DNA from: Patescibacteria group bacterium
Lineage (GTDB): Bacteria > Patescibacteriota > Patescibacteriia > Patescibacteriales > BM507
NCBI GenBank assembly: GCA_027858235.1
Contig: JAQIDC010000016.1
Location: 1-52,555 of the forward strand
Reading direction: 5' to 3'
DNA: 52,555 nt
This document shows positions 40,847-49,722 of this stretch, piece after piece. Under the pieces are notes generated by a model. It ran no database searches. It was given only the letters and a program-made list of their open reading frames with translations, and was not told the origin of the DNA. Each line of letters opens with the position of its first letter. Position 1 is the first letter of the stretch. A program made the translations under genes and the position numbers.

Positions 40847-40871
40847 AAAAAGAGCCGACTTGTGTCGGCTC
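40847..40871 (-). terminator. Rho-independent terminator upstream of the MFS gene
   Basis: On the minus strand GAGCCGAC, loop ACAA, GTCGGCTC, then T5. It would end a transcript that comes from the 40873-41160 interval, supporting an RNA or small gene there. Confidence 0.85.
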
Positions 40872-40905
40872 CAGACTATATAATGATATTAAATATTAAC
40901 TAATA

Positions 40906-41022
40906 TTACATAAAATTAAACAAAACCAACACAAAAGAAATTTGGACAGCAGAAATAGCCGGGATATAAATATCCCCGGTCCAAAAATGTTTAGTTAAGT
41001 TTTGTTTATTTACACAATTCAT
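40906..41022 (-). ncRNA. Candidate structured RNA with nested stems (may hide a 38-codon frame)
   Basis: Three nested pairings are visible: AAACAAAAC (40918-40926) with GTTTTGTTT (40999-41007), TTTGGA (40941-40946) with TCCAAA (40980-40985), and CCGGGATAT (40959-40967) with ATATCCCCGG (40970-40979, one bulged C). A further hairpin ACTGCAAAGCAGT lies at about 41044-41056, enclosed by TACCC/GGGTT pairing. On the minus strand the region is followed by the terminator at 40847-40871. A minus-strand ATG frame (41022 to 40906, MNCVNKQNLTKHFWTGDIYI...) crosses it; no ribosome site is seen. Nothing else coding was found between 40872 and 41160. Confidence 0.45.
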
Positions 41023-41161
41023 ATTTTTTACCCCACGGCATACTGCAAAGCAGTAATTTAAAAAATTATCTCACTGGGTTAATCTATGTTTAATAATACG
41101 TAAAAACACTCTTTTTGTTACATACTTTCAACCAAATAACGTAGCATCCTCATATTTATTT

Positions 41162-41190
41162 AAAAAAGCCATTTTTTAGATGGCTTTTTA
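41162..41190 (-). terminator. Bidirectional terminator after the interrupted gene
   Basis: AAAAAGCCAT (41163-41172) pairs with ATGGCTTTTT (41080+100 to 41189), with T-runs on both strands. It directly follows the stop of the minus-strand gene at 41188. Confidence 0.85.
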
Positions 41191-41442
41191 ATTTCGTTCG
41201 AAATTTGGAAGAACAGTTAATAAACACTTATGAAGCTTGTTATAAACTACACGAAATACTATGTCTGAATACTCAACCAAATAATGACTTTTTGCATTAC
41301 TTTCTTTTAAAATGAGTCTTGCCTCTCCTGACTTAATAATTGTAACAATTTTTTCTTAATCTTTTTGAGTCAATAAAATATTGTACCTTTGCAAAGCCCT
41401 TCTCGTAACGTGACGAAATCTATTTTTTCTTATTTTTTTCAA
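41188..41442 (-). pseudogene. Small basic protein, RelE/barnase-type nuclease-like, interrupted by in-frame TAA
   Basis: A TTG start (41442) sits 7 bases after a strong AAAGGAGG. The frame reads KKIRKNRFRHVTRRALQRYN, LLTQKD, then TAA at 41356-41358, then in the same frame EKIVTIIKSGEARLILKES, HYLVEYSDIVFRVVYN, KCLLTVLPNFERN and TAA. The whole would be 84 residues. The order (HxxxRxxxRY, then IKSG, then Y-x-V-x-Y, then VVYN...TVLP) resembles small phage or plasmid proteins predicted as RelE/barnase-EndoU-ColicinE5-like RNases; this family call is weak. A terminator follows at once. A nonsense mutation, readthrough or assembly error could explain the stop. Confidence 0.5.
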
Positions 41443-41501
41443 AATTTCCTCCTTTACTAAAGAACAATTTAATATAATAAATATAGCTATTTATATTAAT
41501 C

Positions 41502-42146
41502 TTATTTTTCTATCGGTTTTGCTGTCACAACCAATCTTTGTTTGGTCGAATATATTGGAGTGCATGTAAACATAGTTAATATCTCATCATCACTTGGATC
41601 AATCACAGAAAGATCCGTATCTTCAACAACTTTTATATCATCAATTTCATAATACATCTCCTCCCCCTTCCAAACAATATAAACCAAATCACCAATCTCT
41701 AACTTATGGAAAAGATAAAAAGTAAGATTATTTGGCGGAAGATATTTAAATCTGTGCCCAGTTATAATAGTATTCCCAATCTCCCCAGGACGAGCTCCTG
41801 TGGGCATTAACCAGGCTCCGAGGGATAATCCATACGCTTCATTATCAGTTTCTACAATGGGCGCGTTAACGCCAATTTTTGAGATAATCAATCTATCAGG
41901 TGATGTCTTGTATTCACTTTTAGGAAAACCCGTTGTGACTTCAGTAATTATTTCGTTATTCTTTTTAAACTCCTCAACTATTTTTTCGGTTTCAACTTTT
42001 TGATCTATATCCTTATTACTCAATCTATATTTTACTTCAGGATAAAAGGGCAAAATTAATATATAGAAAAAAATTGCAAAGCTTAAAAGCCCTAATATAA
42101 ATATTAGGGCTTTTCTATTCTTTCTATTTTTAAGTCGAAAAATCAT
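41502..42146 (-). CDS. Sortase (class D/E-like)
   Basis: A 214-residue protein with one N-terminal membrane anchor (about 13-34). The catalytic residues are visible: H131 in ITGHRF, C195 in FTCTPIYS and R204 in KQRLVV. The AYGLSLGAWLMPTGARPGE segment and the short C-terminus after the Arg fit class D or E enzymes. It would cleave the LPATG and LAETG signals of the surface proteins encoded upstream and attach them to the cell wall or to each other. It lies 3 bases after the giant protein gene. Confidence 0.92.
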   Translation of the reverse strand: MIFRLKNRKNRKALIFILGLLSFAIFFYILILPFYPEVKYRLSNKDIDQKVETEKIVEEFKKNNEIITEVTTGFPKSEYKTSPDRLIISKIGVNAPIVETDNEAYGLSLGAWLMPTGARPGEIGNTIITGHRFKYLPPNNLTFYLFHKLEIGDLVYIVWKGEEMYYEIDDIKVVEDTDLSVIDPSDDEILTMFTCTPIYSTKQRLVVTAKPIEK

Positions 42147-42149
42147 TAT

Positions 42150-45100
42150 TTATGAAGTTTTTCTTAAGTATAGGGCTGATGCTGAGGTCATAAATAATGC
42201 AAACATCAGATAAATAAATTCAAGGAAACTAAATCCAGTTTCAGCAAGAACCATTGGTATTTCAACTTCCACACTAGCAGGAGCTGAAACTTCGGCATTG
42301 TTGTCTGCTTTCGCTGTTGCTGCAATTGAATATGTCTGAATTTCTGATGTTTCAGAAACATCAACATACATATCAATTACCACATCATCTCCAGCTGCAA
42401 TATCTCCTAATGCCCATGTTCCAGAGACTGCAGGATCATTGTAACTAAGACCATCTGGAAGAACTACTTTTAGTTCTGAATTAATAGCATCAATATTACC
42501 CATATTTGAAACTGTGATACTAAATTTAACATTTTTATCACCTGGCCTAGCAGTAGCTAATTCAGGATCAATGCTAATTCCCAAGAATGGAGCACCTTCT
42601 TCACCTTTAACAATAGGTGTCTCTTCTACATAGGTTGTTATTGGAATCCATGAAGAAGACCTTCTGCTTGATGAATGATTACTACTTCCTTCTTCATAAT
42701 TATAAAAATCTCTAAAAATAGGTTCATTCCCAACAAAATCAACTTCATATGAAGTTATTCCATCTTGAGATACCCATCCACTTCTATCTTCTTCTATTAT
42801 TTTGTATGTACCAGGTTCTACTTCAAAACAATATCCACCATCAATATCCGTGGTTGTTGATACTGTGAATGATTCATAATCCACACTTGCAACAGTAAAT
42901 TCTGCAATCCTCTCAATTTCAATCCCCCATCCTTCTTTAGGAATATTACCGTTTCCACTATCATATTTATGACCACAAACCATAGGTCTATTTACAAAGT
43001 CATTCTCAACGAATACATCTACTAGGATACTATCATCCAATGTTTGTTGGACTGCGATTGTGTAGATTGTCTCTGGTACTAAAGGAAAAGCAACTTCAAA
43101 ATAACCACTACTTGGGACAATCTGTTTCCAACCATCTTTCATTTGTTCTTTTACGATATATGTTTCATTATCACAACGAGCATCAAAGCTATAATAACCA
43201 TTCATTTCGGTTACTGTTGTTGCAATTAAATTATCACTATCATCGTAAAGCTCAATTACCCAACCTCCAGTACTCCAGTCGTCTTGACCATCCCCCATTT
43301 CTTCCCATTCTTCAAAATGTTGTTTCTTGTATCCATCAATAACATTATCACAACCACAATCTTCTATAATTTCCCATCCAGTATAATAACCATCATCAGC
43401 TGTAGTAGTTGTTAACCAGAAAAATGATTTACCATCCTCTACCCACACCTCATCATTCCCTGCATCGTAATTAGGATCTCCTAAATCAGTCGAAGTTCCA
43501 GTTTTATCAAATCCATTTTCTAGTTTATTTTCTCCTGGATATTTACTTGTATCATCGTCGCCTAGGTTTAAAATGCTAGCATTGTAAAACTCAATGTTCC
43601 CATAAACATGCTCTTTATCACCATTTTCATCATTCACATGAGAACCATATAACAAAGCTCTTACATTTCCTTCTGATCTTTCAACTGCCAAACCAGGGAC
43701 ATCTTCATATTCTGGACTTTCATCCATGGCAGAATCTTCATAAAAACCATAATTACCACTATATAAAGCAAACCAAGTTCCTTGAGGAATATGATACCAA
43801 TCTGATCCAAGATATATATCTGAGCTCATATCACTAAACTCCCCTTCAAAATTTTTGACTCCTTCATCTTCTTTAATATTAACTCGAGCTAAAACTAAAT
43901 CTGAACAATCCTGAGATCCTTCAATCGTACACTTATCAGTACATACCGCGCCTTGGTCTAATCCATCATCTCCATCACACTCTTCCCAGTCTTGATTTGC
44001 AATACCGTCTCCACAAAAAATTAATTGACAATCATCACTACATAGGTCATCGTCAATATCGCATTGTTCTCCATTATCCAATATTCCATCACCACAAAAG
44101 TTTGCGATGCAATCAATGATTTCTAATTCAACGTTATCAATAAATGTTCCAAGTTTATTAGAATCTTCACGATCACCTCCATCAGCAAATGCTATTTTTG
44201 TTACAGCTGAATCAGCCATGAAGGTGATTTCTTCTGATTCCCATACAGTATTAGTATTATTACTACCATCTTCACTATACGTTCCAGCTAATGTTCCATT
44301 TAAATACACCTCTAAAATATTAACATCAACGTTCGGCCTAGGCGAAAAATCAAAAGTCAATAAATATTCAGCACCGATAAATGTATTAACATCTTGATCT
44401 ATAACAACCGAAGCTTCTTCATCGCCATGCCCGTCTGAATCAAGCTCTGCATAATTAAAATCATTAACAGGGTCTGAGGTTGCCCAAGAATTTACACCAT
44501 ATTGGAGTTCTAATTTTGGAGTTAGTTCACTTAGATAAATCCAACTAATATTCCAATCAATTTTATCACTTACATAAACACCCCAGCCTTTAGGAAATTT
44601 TTCAACTTGATTCTCGAATGAAGGATTCAATAAAGCAACCGGCCCAATCTCACATCCACAATCTTCAATTATACTCCAATCAGCATAAAATCCATCATCA
44701 CCAGTATTTGCCCACATGTAGAAATCGACTATCGTGTCACCATCAAGTCCTAACTCATCAACACCCTCTAAAGGATTTAAAGAATCTTCCCCCCAGTCTC
44801 CTGTGTTTGCGTTATAGAATTCAAGATCTCCTCGAATATCTTCAGAATCAGATTGAGTCAAAGTGGTATGCATTACTGCCCTAACGCTCCCATCAGTTCT
44901 CTGAACCGCAAGACCTGGAACATTTTCGTACATATTAGAATCGCTAATATAATTTTCGTCTAAGTAAAGTGCAAACCAAGCGCCACCTGGAATATAATAA
45001 GAATCAGATCCTAAATAGACTCTATCATTCATTTCACCATTACCTGTATCATTAACATCCTCAACATTAACACGAGCTAAAACCAAATCTGAACAAGTGT

Positions 45101-47315
45101 TGTCTTCTACTATTTGACACATTTCATTACAGGTTAAACCACTATCAACATCGGCGCCATCACATTCCTCCCACTCTTGGTTTACAACATCGTCACCACA
45201 AAATACAAACTGACAATCATCGCCACACAAATCACCACCATCACATTGCTCCTCGTTATCTACAGTTCCGTCGCCACAAACATCTTCTGGTGCATCATTA
45301 CAATCATATCCTTCAAGTCCTAGCCAAGAAAAAGCTACCTGTCCCCAATCATCACACCAACTATTATTTGGCTCCGTAGCTACAAATTTAACCACTACTT
45401 CTCCGGTCACTCCTGGAAAACCATATTCGCTTTCCACCCAGGATTCACCTGAATTTTGTCCACCTGTATAATGACCAATTACTGAATTATTTATATAAAT
45501 ATCAAAACTATCATCAACTGCACCGTCAAGATGTTCAAAAACAATATTGTCAACATATTTATCTCCAACATCAAAAGTTATTGAAGCAGACTCATATCCA
45601 GAACCACAACCATCTCCAGGACCCATTAACAATCTGAATGATCCATCACTACTTCCTCCACCGTAAGTACCACCCCATGTCCATATATCACTCCAATCAT
45701 CTAAAATATAGGCTGATTCAGAAATACTTAAACCAATATCCACATAATTAATATATCCAGGAATAACAACAACATCATCATCTCCACAAACTTCTGCATC
45801 ACATAGAACTTCAACAGTCGCGCTAACATAATCTCCATAACCAGTTTCGGTTGACCAGTATTTAGCTTTATTTACAATCAAATCTCCACATTGAACATTT
45901 TCTGAAACTTCCATGATTAATTCAGCTGTTCCTGTTGCACCTGGCACTAAAATTCCAAAATTCCATTCAATCTGAGTGCTAGAAACATTATTAATTACTG
46001 TTACAGAGTCACCTGAATCGCTTGCACTCGAATCTACATAAATAGTATTTAAGTCAAATTCATCGGTCAACTTAACACCTCCGCCTGTACAATTCGTGTC
46101 TCCAGTATTTTCAAGTGTTAAATCATAAATAATTTCCCCTCCAGCGTAAACAGTGCTTTGTTGTGCTGTTTTTATTAATTCTAACTTACATCCAGTACCA
46201 GTATCAGAACAAACCAAATCTGAACCATCACAATCCTGATCAATTTCATCGCCGCAAATCTCTTTTTGGCCTGGATTTACAGAACTATCACCATCATCGC
46301 AATCAATCATCCCACAATCACCACCTTCAACTGAATAGCCATCATCATCGTCGTCAGCACAAACAGCAGGAATTATTTCACAAACACCGCTATCACAGAA
46401 TTCTTCATACGAACAACCAGTATCATCACTACAATAAACAGGTTCACAAGTATCATTCACAGCGCCTGGAGTTCCTAGATCTCCATCACCATAAGAACTA
46501 GTTGATTCACACCAATTATTTTTATCATCATTGTCAGAATAGTCATTCAAAAGCATTGATACACCAACACCAAAAGGCCAATTTTGATCAAATGCAACCT
46601 TATCAATTTCAACATCACCACATTCAATCAATATCTTATCTGCCGAAGTATTATTAAGATTAAAATCATCGTATTCATAATCAACTGTTACACCTCCATT
46701 TTCGCCACTGGTTCCATTTATCCCAAAAACTAAATATTCACCAGACAATATTATTAGATCATTTTCAACATAAAAATCATCGTTATCATAGTCTGTTGCT
46801 AGACAACCTTTTAAATTAAAATCTTCATTTGTAGTATTATAAATTTCAAACCATTCGCCAGAATCATCATCAACCGCATTCGGATTTGGCATTATTTCAG
46901 AAACAATAACATCACCTTCTTCTGGGGAAAAAACTCCATCACCGACACTATAAGTATCCTGCTTGTTGTTATAATTAGCCTTATAAACTCCTGACTCTCC
47001 GCTTTTAATAGTGTGTGCTAAAAAACAAAAGTTACCATCACCATCTGTATCATAGTCACCCTCAGCAACAGCGGTGTTTTTGTCAGCAGGAACAGCAGTA
47101 ATGTTCCATGAATAGCTTGAACTACTTGAGAAACCAGCACCATTTATATAAACATTATCATCAACTTCATAATGATTTACATTTTGTGGAGCACCACAAT
47201 CACTAGTGGTTGTCCAAATAGATCCAGAACTATCTGCACTAGCAAAATTAGCTCCAAAAATAAAGAATTGACTGAAGACCATATTAAACATAACGAAGTA
47301 AACCAGCCATTTCAT
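42150..47315 (-). CDS. Giant multidomain surface protein with LAETG sorting signal
   Basis: The ATG at 47315 starts a signal peptide (MKWLVYFVMFNMVFSQFFIF, ANFASA) and has an AAGGGGGA site upstream; an ATG 15 codons earlier is an alternative. Approximate layout (numbered from the earlier ATG): lamin-tail domain 150-300 (VIVSEIMPNP), MopE-like metal-binding Asp/Cys motif 334-385 (GGDCGMIDCDDGDSSVNPG), DUF11 391-515, a sugar-binding-like beta domain ~520-690, Cys-rich DUF4215-like segments (CGDGTVDNEEQCDGGDLC) near 695 and 1095, each followed by a homologous CSDLVLARVN repeat, a DUF642-like domain ~910-1090, Cna-B/SdrD-like domains ~1335-1560, a second DUF11, and LAETGF plus hydrophobic helix plus RKTS. 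It should be wall-anchored by the adjacent sortase. Confidence 0.93.
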   Translation of the reverse strand: MKWLVYFVMFNMVFSQFFIFGANFASADSSGSIWTTTSDCGAPQNVNHYEVDDNVYINGAGFSSSSSYSWNITAVPADKNTAVAEGDYDTDGDGNFCFLAHTIKSGESGVYKANYNNKQDTYSVGDGVFSPEEGDVIVSEIMPNPNAVDDDSGEWFEIYNTTNEDFNLKGCLATDYDNDDFYVENDLIILSGEYLVFGINGTSGENGGVTVDYEYDDFNLNNTSADKILIECGDVEIDKVAFDQNWPFGVGVSMLLNDYSDNDDKNNWCESTSSYGDGDLGTPGAVNDTCEPVYCSDDTGCSYEEFCDSGVCEIIPAVCADDDDDGYSVEGGDCGMIDCDDGDSSVNPGQKEICGDEIDQDCDGSDLVCSDTGTGCKLELIKTAQQSTVYAGGEIIYDLTLENTGDTNCTGGGVKLTDEFDLNTIYVDSSASDSGDSVTVINNVSSTQIEWNFGILVPGATGTAELIMEVSENVQCGDLIVNKAKYWSTETGYGDYVSATVEVLCDAEVCGDDDVVVIPGYINYVDIGLSISESAYILDDWSDIWTWGGTYGGGSSDGSFRLLMGPGDGCGSGYESASITFDVGDKYVDNIVFEHLDGAVDDSFDIYINNSVIGHYTGGQNSGESWVESEYGFPGVTGEVVVKFVATEPNNSWCDDWGQVAFSWLGLEGYDCNDAPEDVCGDGTVDNEEQCDGGDLCGDDCQFVFCGDDVVNQEWEECDGADVDSGLTCNEMCQIVEDNTCSDLVLARVNVEDVNDTGNGEMNDRVYLGSDSYYIPGGAWFALYLDENYISDSNMYENVPGLAVQRTDGSVRAVMHTTLTQSDSEDIRGDLEFYNANTGDWGEDSLNPLEGVDELGLDGDTIVDFYMWANTGDDGFYADWSIIEDCGCEIGPVALLNPSFENQVEKFPKGWGVYVSDKIDWNISWIYLSELTPKLELQYGVNSWATSDPVNDFNYAELDSDGHGDEEASVVIDQDVNTFIGAEYLLTFDFSPRPNVDVNILEVYLNGTLAGTYSEDGSNNTNTVWESEEITFMADSAVTKIAFADGGDREDSNKLGTFIDNVELEIIDCIANFCGDGILDNGEQCDIDDDLCSDDCQLIFCGDGIANQDWEECDGDDGLDQGAVCTDKCTIEGSQDCSDLVLARVNIKEDEGVKNFEGEFSDMSSDIYLGSDWYHIPQGTWFALYSGNYGFYEDSAMDESPEYEDVPGLAVERSEGNVRALLYGSHVNDENGDKEHVYGNIEFYNASILNLGDDDTSKYPGENKLENGFDKTGTSTDLGDPNYDAGNDEVWVEDGKSFFWLTTTTADDGYYTGWEIIEDCGCDNVIDGYKKQHFEEWEEMGDGQDDWSTGGWVIELYDDSDNLIATTVTEMNGYYSFDARCDNETYIVKEQMKDGWKQIVPSSGYFEVAFPLVPETIYTIAVQQTLDDSILVDVFVENDFVNRPMVCGHKYDSGNGNIPKEGWGIEIERIAEFTVASVDYESFTVSTTTDIDGGYCFEVEPGTYKIIEEDRSGWVSQDGITSYEVDFVGNEPIFRDFYNYEEGSSNHSSSRRSSSWIPITTYVEETPIVKGEEGAPFLGISIDPELATARPGDKNVKFSITVSNMGNIDAINSELKVVLPDGLSYNDPAVSGTWALGDIAAGDDVVIDMYVDVSETSEIQTYSIAATAKADNNAEVSAPASVEVEIPMVLAETGFSFLEFIYLMFALFMTSASALYLRKTS

Positions 47316-47444
47316 AAAAGAGTCCCCCTTTTTGTTTGAAAAGTTAAATTTCCCAGACATAATTTTAAATTTATTTATAATTTTTAATAAGATATTCTTA
47401 ATATTAGCAAAGATTTACTAAAAGTCAATCTGGTTTTAATAAAG

Positions 47445-48536
47445 TTACGGTAAACTTTGTAGCTGCGCATCAACTTTCCTTGCTTGTTCAAGTGCCAATT
47501 CTAATTCAACATCGCTTTCCGCTATCATCGCCTTGAAATATTGATATAAATCACAATTTAGCTTTATAAATTCATGAGGTTTTAGTTTTTGCTCTTCCTC
47601 GGCAGGAGCTCCTTGACCATAAGCATAAACCTTATTTACTACATGCCCTGTATAATCAGAGACAGACCCAGCCAAAGCTTTCATATTCTCAAGCATTAAA
47701 CCAGCGGCATGTTCAGCAGTGCTAGCTGTCATCTTTGCTACATCAGGAATTCCCCCAGCTAAAACAGAGGCCATTCGCGTTGCTCCTTCGAATATTAGCA
47801 AATTTGTCATATCAGCAAGTCCACTAAGACACTGTTTATTAGATTCAAGCATTGCGGTACTCAGCTCTAGTCTGGTGCCGTTAATGGCATTCGTAGTGTC
47901 TATCCAAAGCCTCTTTTCTGCTTCAAGTTTTGCTCTTAATTCTGCAATCGCAGCTTCATCGCGAACACAGACTCCCTCCGAGCATGTTTTTGAGACTTCT
48001 GAACCACCAAAATTTTCTATATCTGTGCTACAATCAGTATCAAAAGTTTTTACACATTCATTTTCTCTTGGATTACAACCCATTTTCCAAGCAGTTTCAC
48101 CTTCACAAATTGGATCACAATCACTATCGTATTTACAGTCACCCTCCGCTAGTTCTTCATCCTCATCATCAACCAACTCATCTATTTCATCGTATTTTAC
48201 GCATTCATTATTAAGAGCAATCTCATCATCATCACAATATGTGCACTTTCCTTTTTTGTAAATTCCCCCATCACCGTAACAATCTTCTTCAAAAATAACT
48301 CTTTCTTCTTCGACCCATTCATCATATTCCCCGTCAACATAGTCTTTTGCCTCCCCCCTGCTCATCCCAATACTTTCACAATATTCTCCATGATTAGCAC
48401 ATTTACAATATTGAAAGTTTATATGTGGTCCACAAAAATCATCTTTTTGATCTCCCCTTTCAAATTTTATAGAATCAGAGCATCCAGACAAGAAAAAAAC
48501 CAGCATAAACACAGATAACAATTTTACATACTTCAT
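47445..48536 (-). CDS. Cys-rich lipoprotein with C-terminal helical domain
   Basis: The start at 48536 gives MKYVKLLSVFMLVFFLSGCS with lipobox LSGC (Cys19). The first ~200 residues hold about 20 cysteines among acidic runs (CKCANHGEYC, CDDDEIALNNEC, DCKYDSDCDPICEGE, CSTDIE). From about 205 an Ala/Leu/Glu-rich region of helices follows (AAIAELRAKLEAEKRLWIDT ... LEQARKVDAQLQSL). No single family is recognised; the Cys part resembles the eukaryote-like Cys-rich segments in the giant neighbour. It would be a membrane-tethered component of the surface system. Confidence 0.75.
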   Translation of the reverse strand: MKYVKLLSVFMLVFFLSGCSDSIKFERGDQKDDFCGPHINFQYCKCANHGEYCESIGMSRGEAKDYVDGEYDEWVEEERVIFEEDCYGDGGIYKKGKCTYCDDDEIALNNECVKYDEIDELVDDEDEELAEGDCKYDSDCDPICEGETAWKMGCNPRENECVKTFDTDCSTDIENFGGSEVSKTCSEGVCVRDEAAIAELRAKLEAEKRLWIDTTNAINGTRLELSTAMLESNKQCLSGLADMTNLLIFEGATRMASVLAGGIPDVAKMTASTAEHAAGLMLENMKALAGSVSDYTGHVVNKVYAYGQGAPAEEEQKLKPHEFIKLNCDLYQYFKAMIAESDVELELALEQARKVDAQLQSLP

Positions 48537-48666
48537 TGTTTTGTATTTAAAAAAATTAGTGTTTTTTACTGGTGACAGCTTCGTATTATTCATAATCTAT
48601 ATATTATATATATCATTATAACATTAAAAATTCATTAAGAATTTATATGTTATTATTATAGCAAAA

Positions 48667-49710
48667 TTAACTATTCTTCTCTACATTTCTTTTAAAATAT
48701 ATCGCAAGAAAGTAAAAAGTAAAAAATGCTGAAATTAATATTAAAAATTCTGAAAATCTAAAGCCAGTCGCAGGAAGTTCATATTCTATTCCTAGAACTT
48801 TTACATTTTCAAGCTCAACTTCAACATTTGAGCTAGTTTCTATCTTTTCATGGTTCGATGCTAGAACACTGGCTACATTTGTATATATTCCAGCTGAAAC
48901 ACCATCAGAAACATCAACTAAATATGTAATAGTTTTGAATTCATCAGTATAAACATTGCCAAGATTCCATACTTTTTCATTACTTCCCGTACTTGAAAAA
49001 GAAAAACCTTCTGGCAAAGTATCATTCAAAATTACGCCGTAAGCTGCGAGATTACCTATATTTTCAATATTAATAGTATATTCGACTTGATCACCGGATT
49101 CAACAAGGTAAATTGATGATTTCTTTTCAATAAGTAATTCTGGTTCTCCCTCTTCTCCCAATACGAGCGGAAGATCTTCTTTCTGAGTAAATAGTGTTCC
49201 CCTACTTCCAGTAGAAGAAACCTTTTGGGTCTCACCTGATTCACTTACTGCAGAAATGGAAATATTAAATTCTAATGATTTACCTTGATAATCATTTCCA
49301 GTCGCATCCAGGAAACTTATTGTAGAATCATATACTTTTTTTGAACCTGCTAAAACACTGGAAAGGCTAGCTTCTCCGTCACTAAAAAATTGCTCCAAGG
49401 TTTCATCATAGTAAATATCGACACCAGAATTAATAACAATTCTCATTTGTTTTGCCAATGAGTCATCGTCCCAATAAGAATCAACTTCTACTTTTACATT
49501 TAAATCTTCTGCTTCATTGTTTTTAACACTAACCCATTTGGTACTTTCATCACCAGGTAAAATATTTAAATCACTAAACAACGGCTTACTTTCAAAAATA
49601 ATTTCAACACCACCACTCTGAGCTAAGACTTGTTGTGAAAACAAAAATACTCCCAAAAATAATATTGAGCTTATTACTGAAAATTTAATTGTATTTTTAA
49701 ATATTTTCAT
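48667..49710 (-). CDS. DUF11-type surface protein with LPATG sorting signal
   Basis: A 347-residue protein. Signal peptide about 1-30 (FSVISSILFLGVFLFSQQVL, AQS). Residues ~33-165 form a beta domain with LNILPGDESTKWVSVKNNEA, reminiscent of the camelysin/TasA group. A DUF11 domain is at ~190-300 (VESGDQVEYTINIENIGNLA, LPEGFSFSS). The C-terminus is ELPATGF, a hydrophobic helix and KRNVEKNS, a textbook sorting signal. It lies between the TasA-like gene (12 bases) and the lipoprotein gene. Confidence 0.92.
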   Translation of the reverse strand: MKIFKNTIKFSVISSILFLGVFLFSQQVLAQSGGVEIIFESKPLFSDLNILPGDESTKWVSVKNNEAEDLNVKVEVDSYWDDDSLAKQMRIVINSGVDIYYDETLEQFFSDGEASLSSVLAGSKKVYDSTISFLDATGNDYQGKSLEFNISISAVSESGETQKVSSTGSRGTLFTQKEDLPLVLGEEGEPELLIEKKSSIYLVESGDQVEYTINIENIGNLAAYGVILNDTLPEGFSFSSTGSNEKVWNLGNVYTDEFKTITYLVDVSDGVSAGIYTNVASVLASNHEKIETSSNVEVELENVKVLGIEYELPATGFRFSEFLILISAFFTFYFLAIYFKRNVEKNS

Positions 49711-49722
49711 TTTATTTAGATA

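Noticed and set aside
42150-47315. Several open frames on the plus strand inside the giant gene (for example 43040-43342, 46163-46501)
   Set aside because: They are His/Gln/Ser-rich mirror images of Asp/Asn-rich coding sequence, without ribosome sites or family features.
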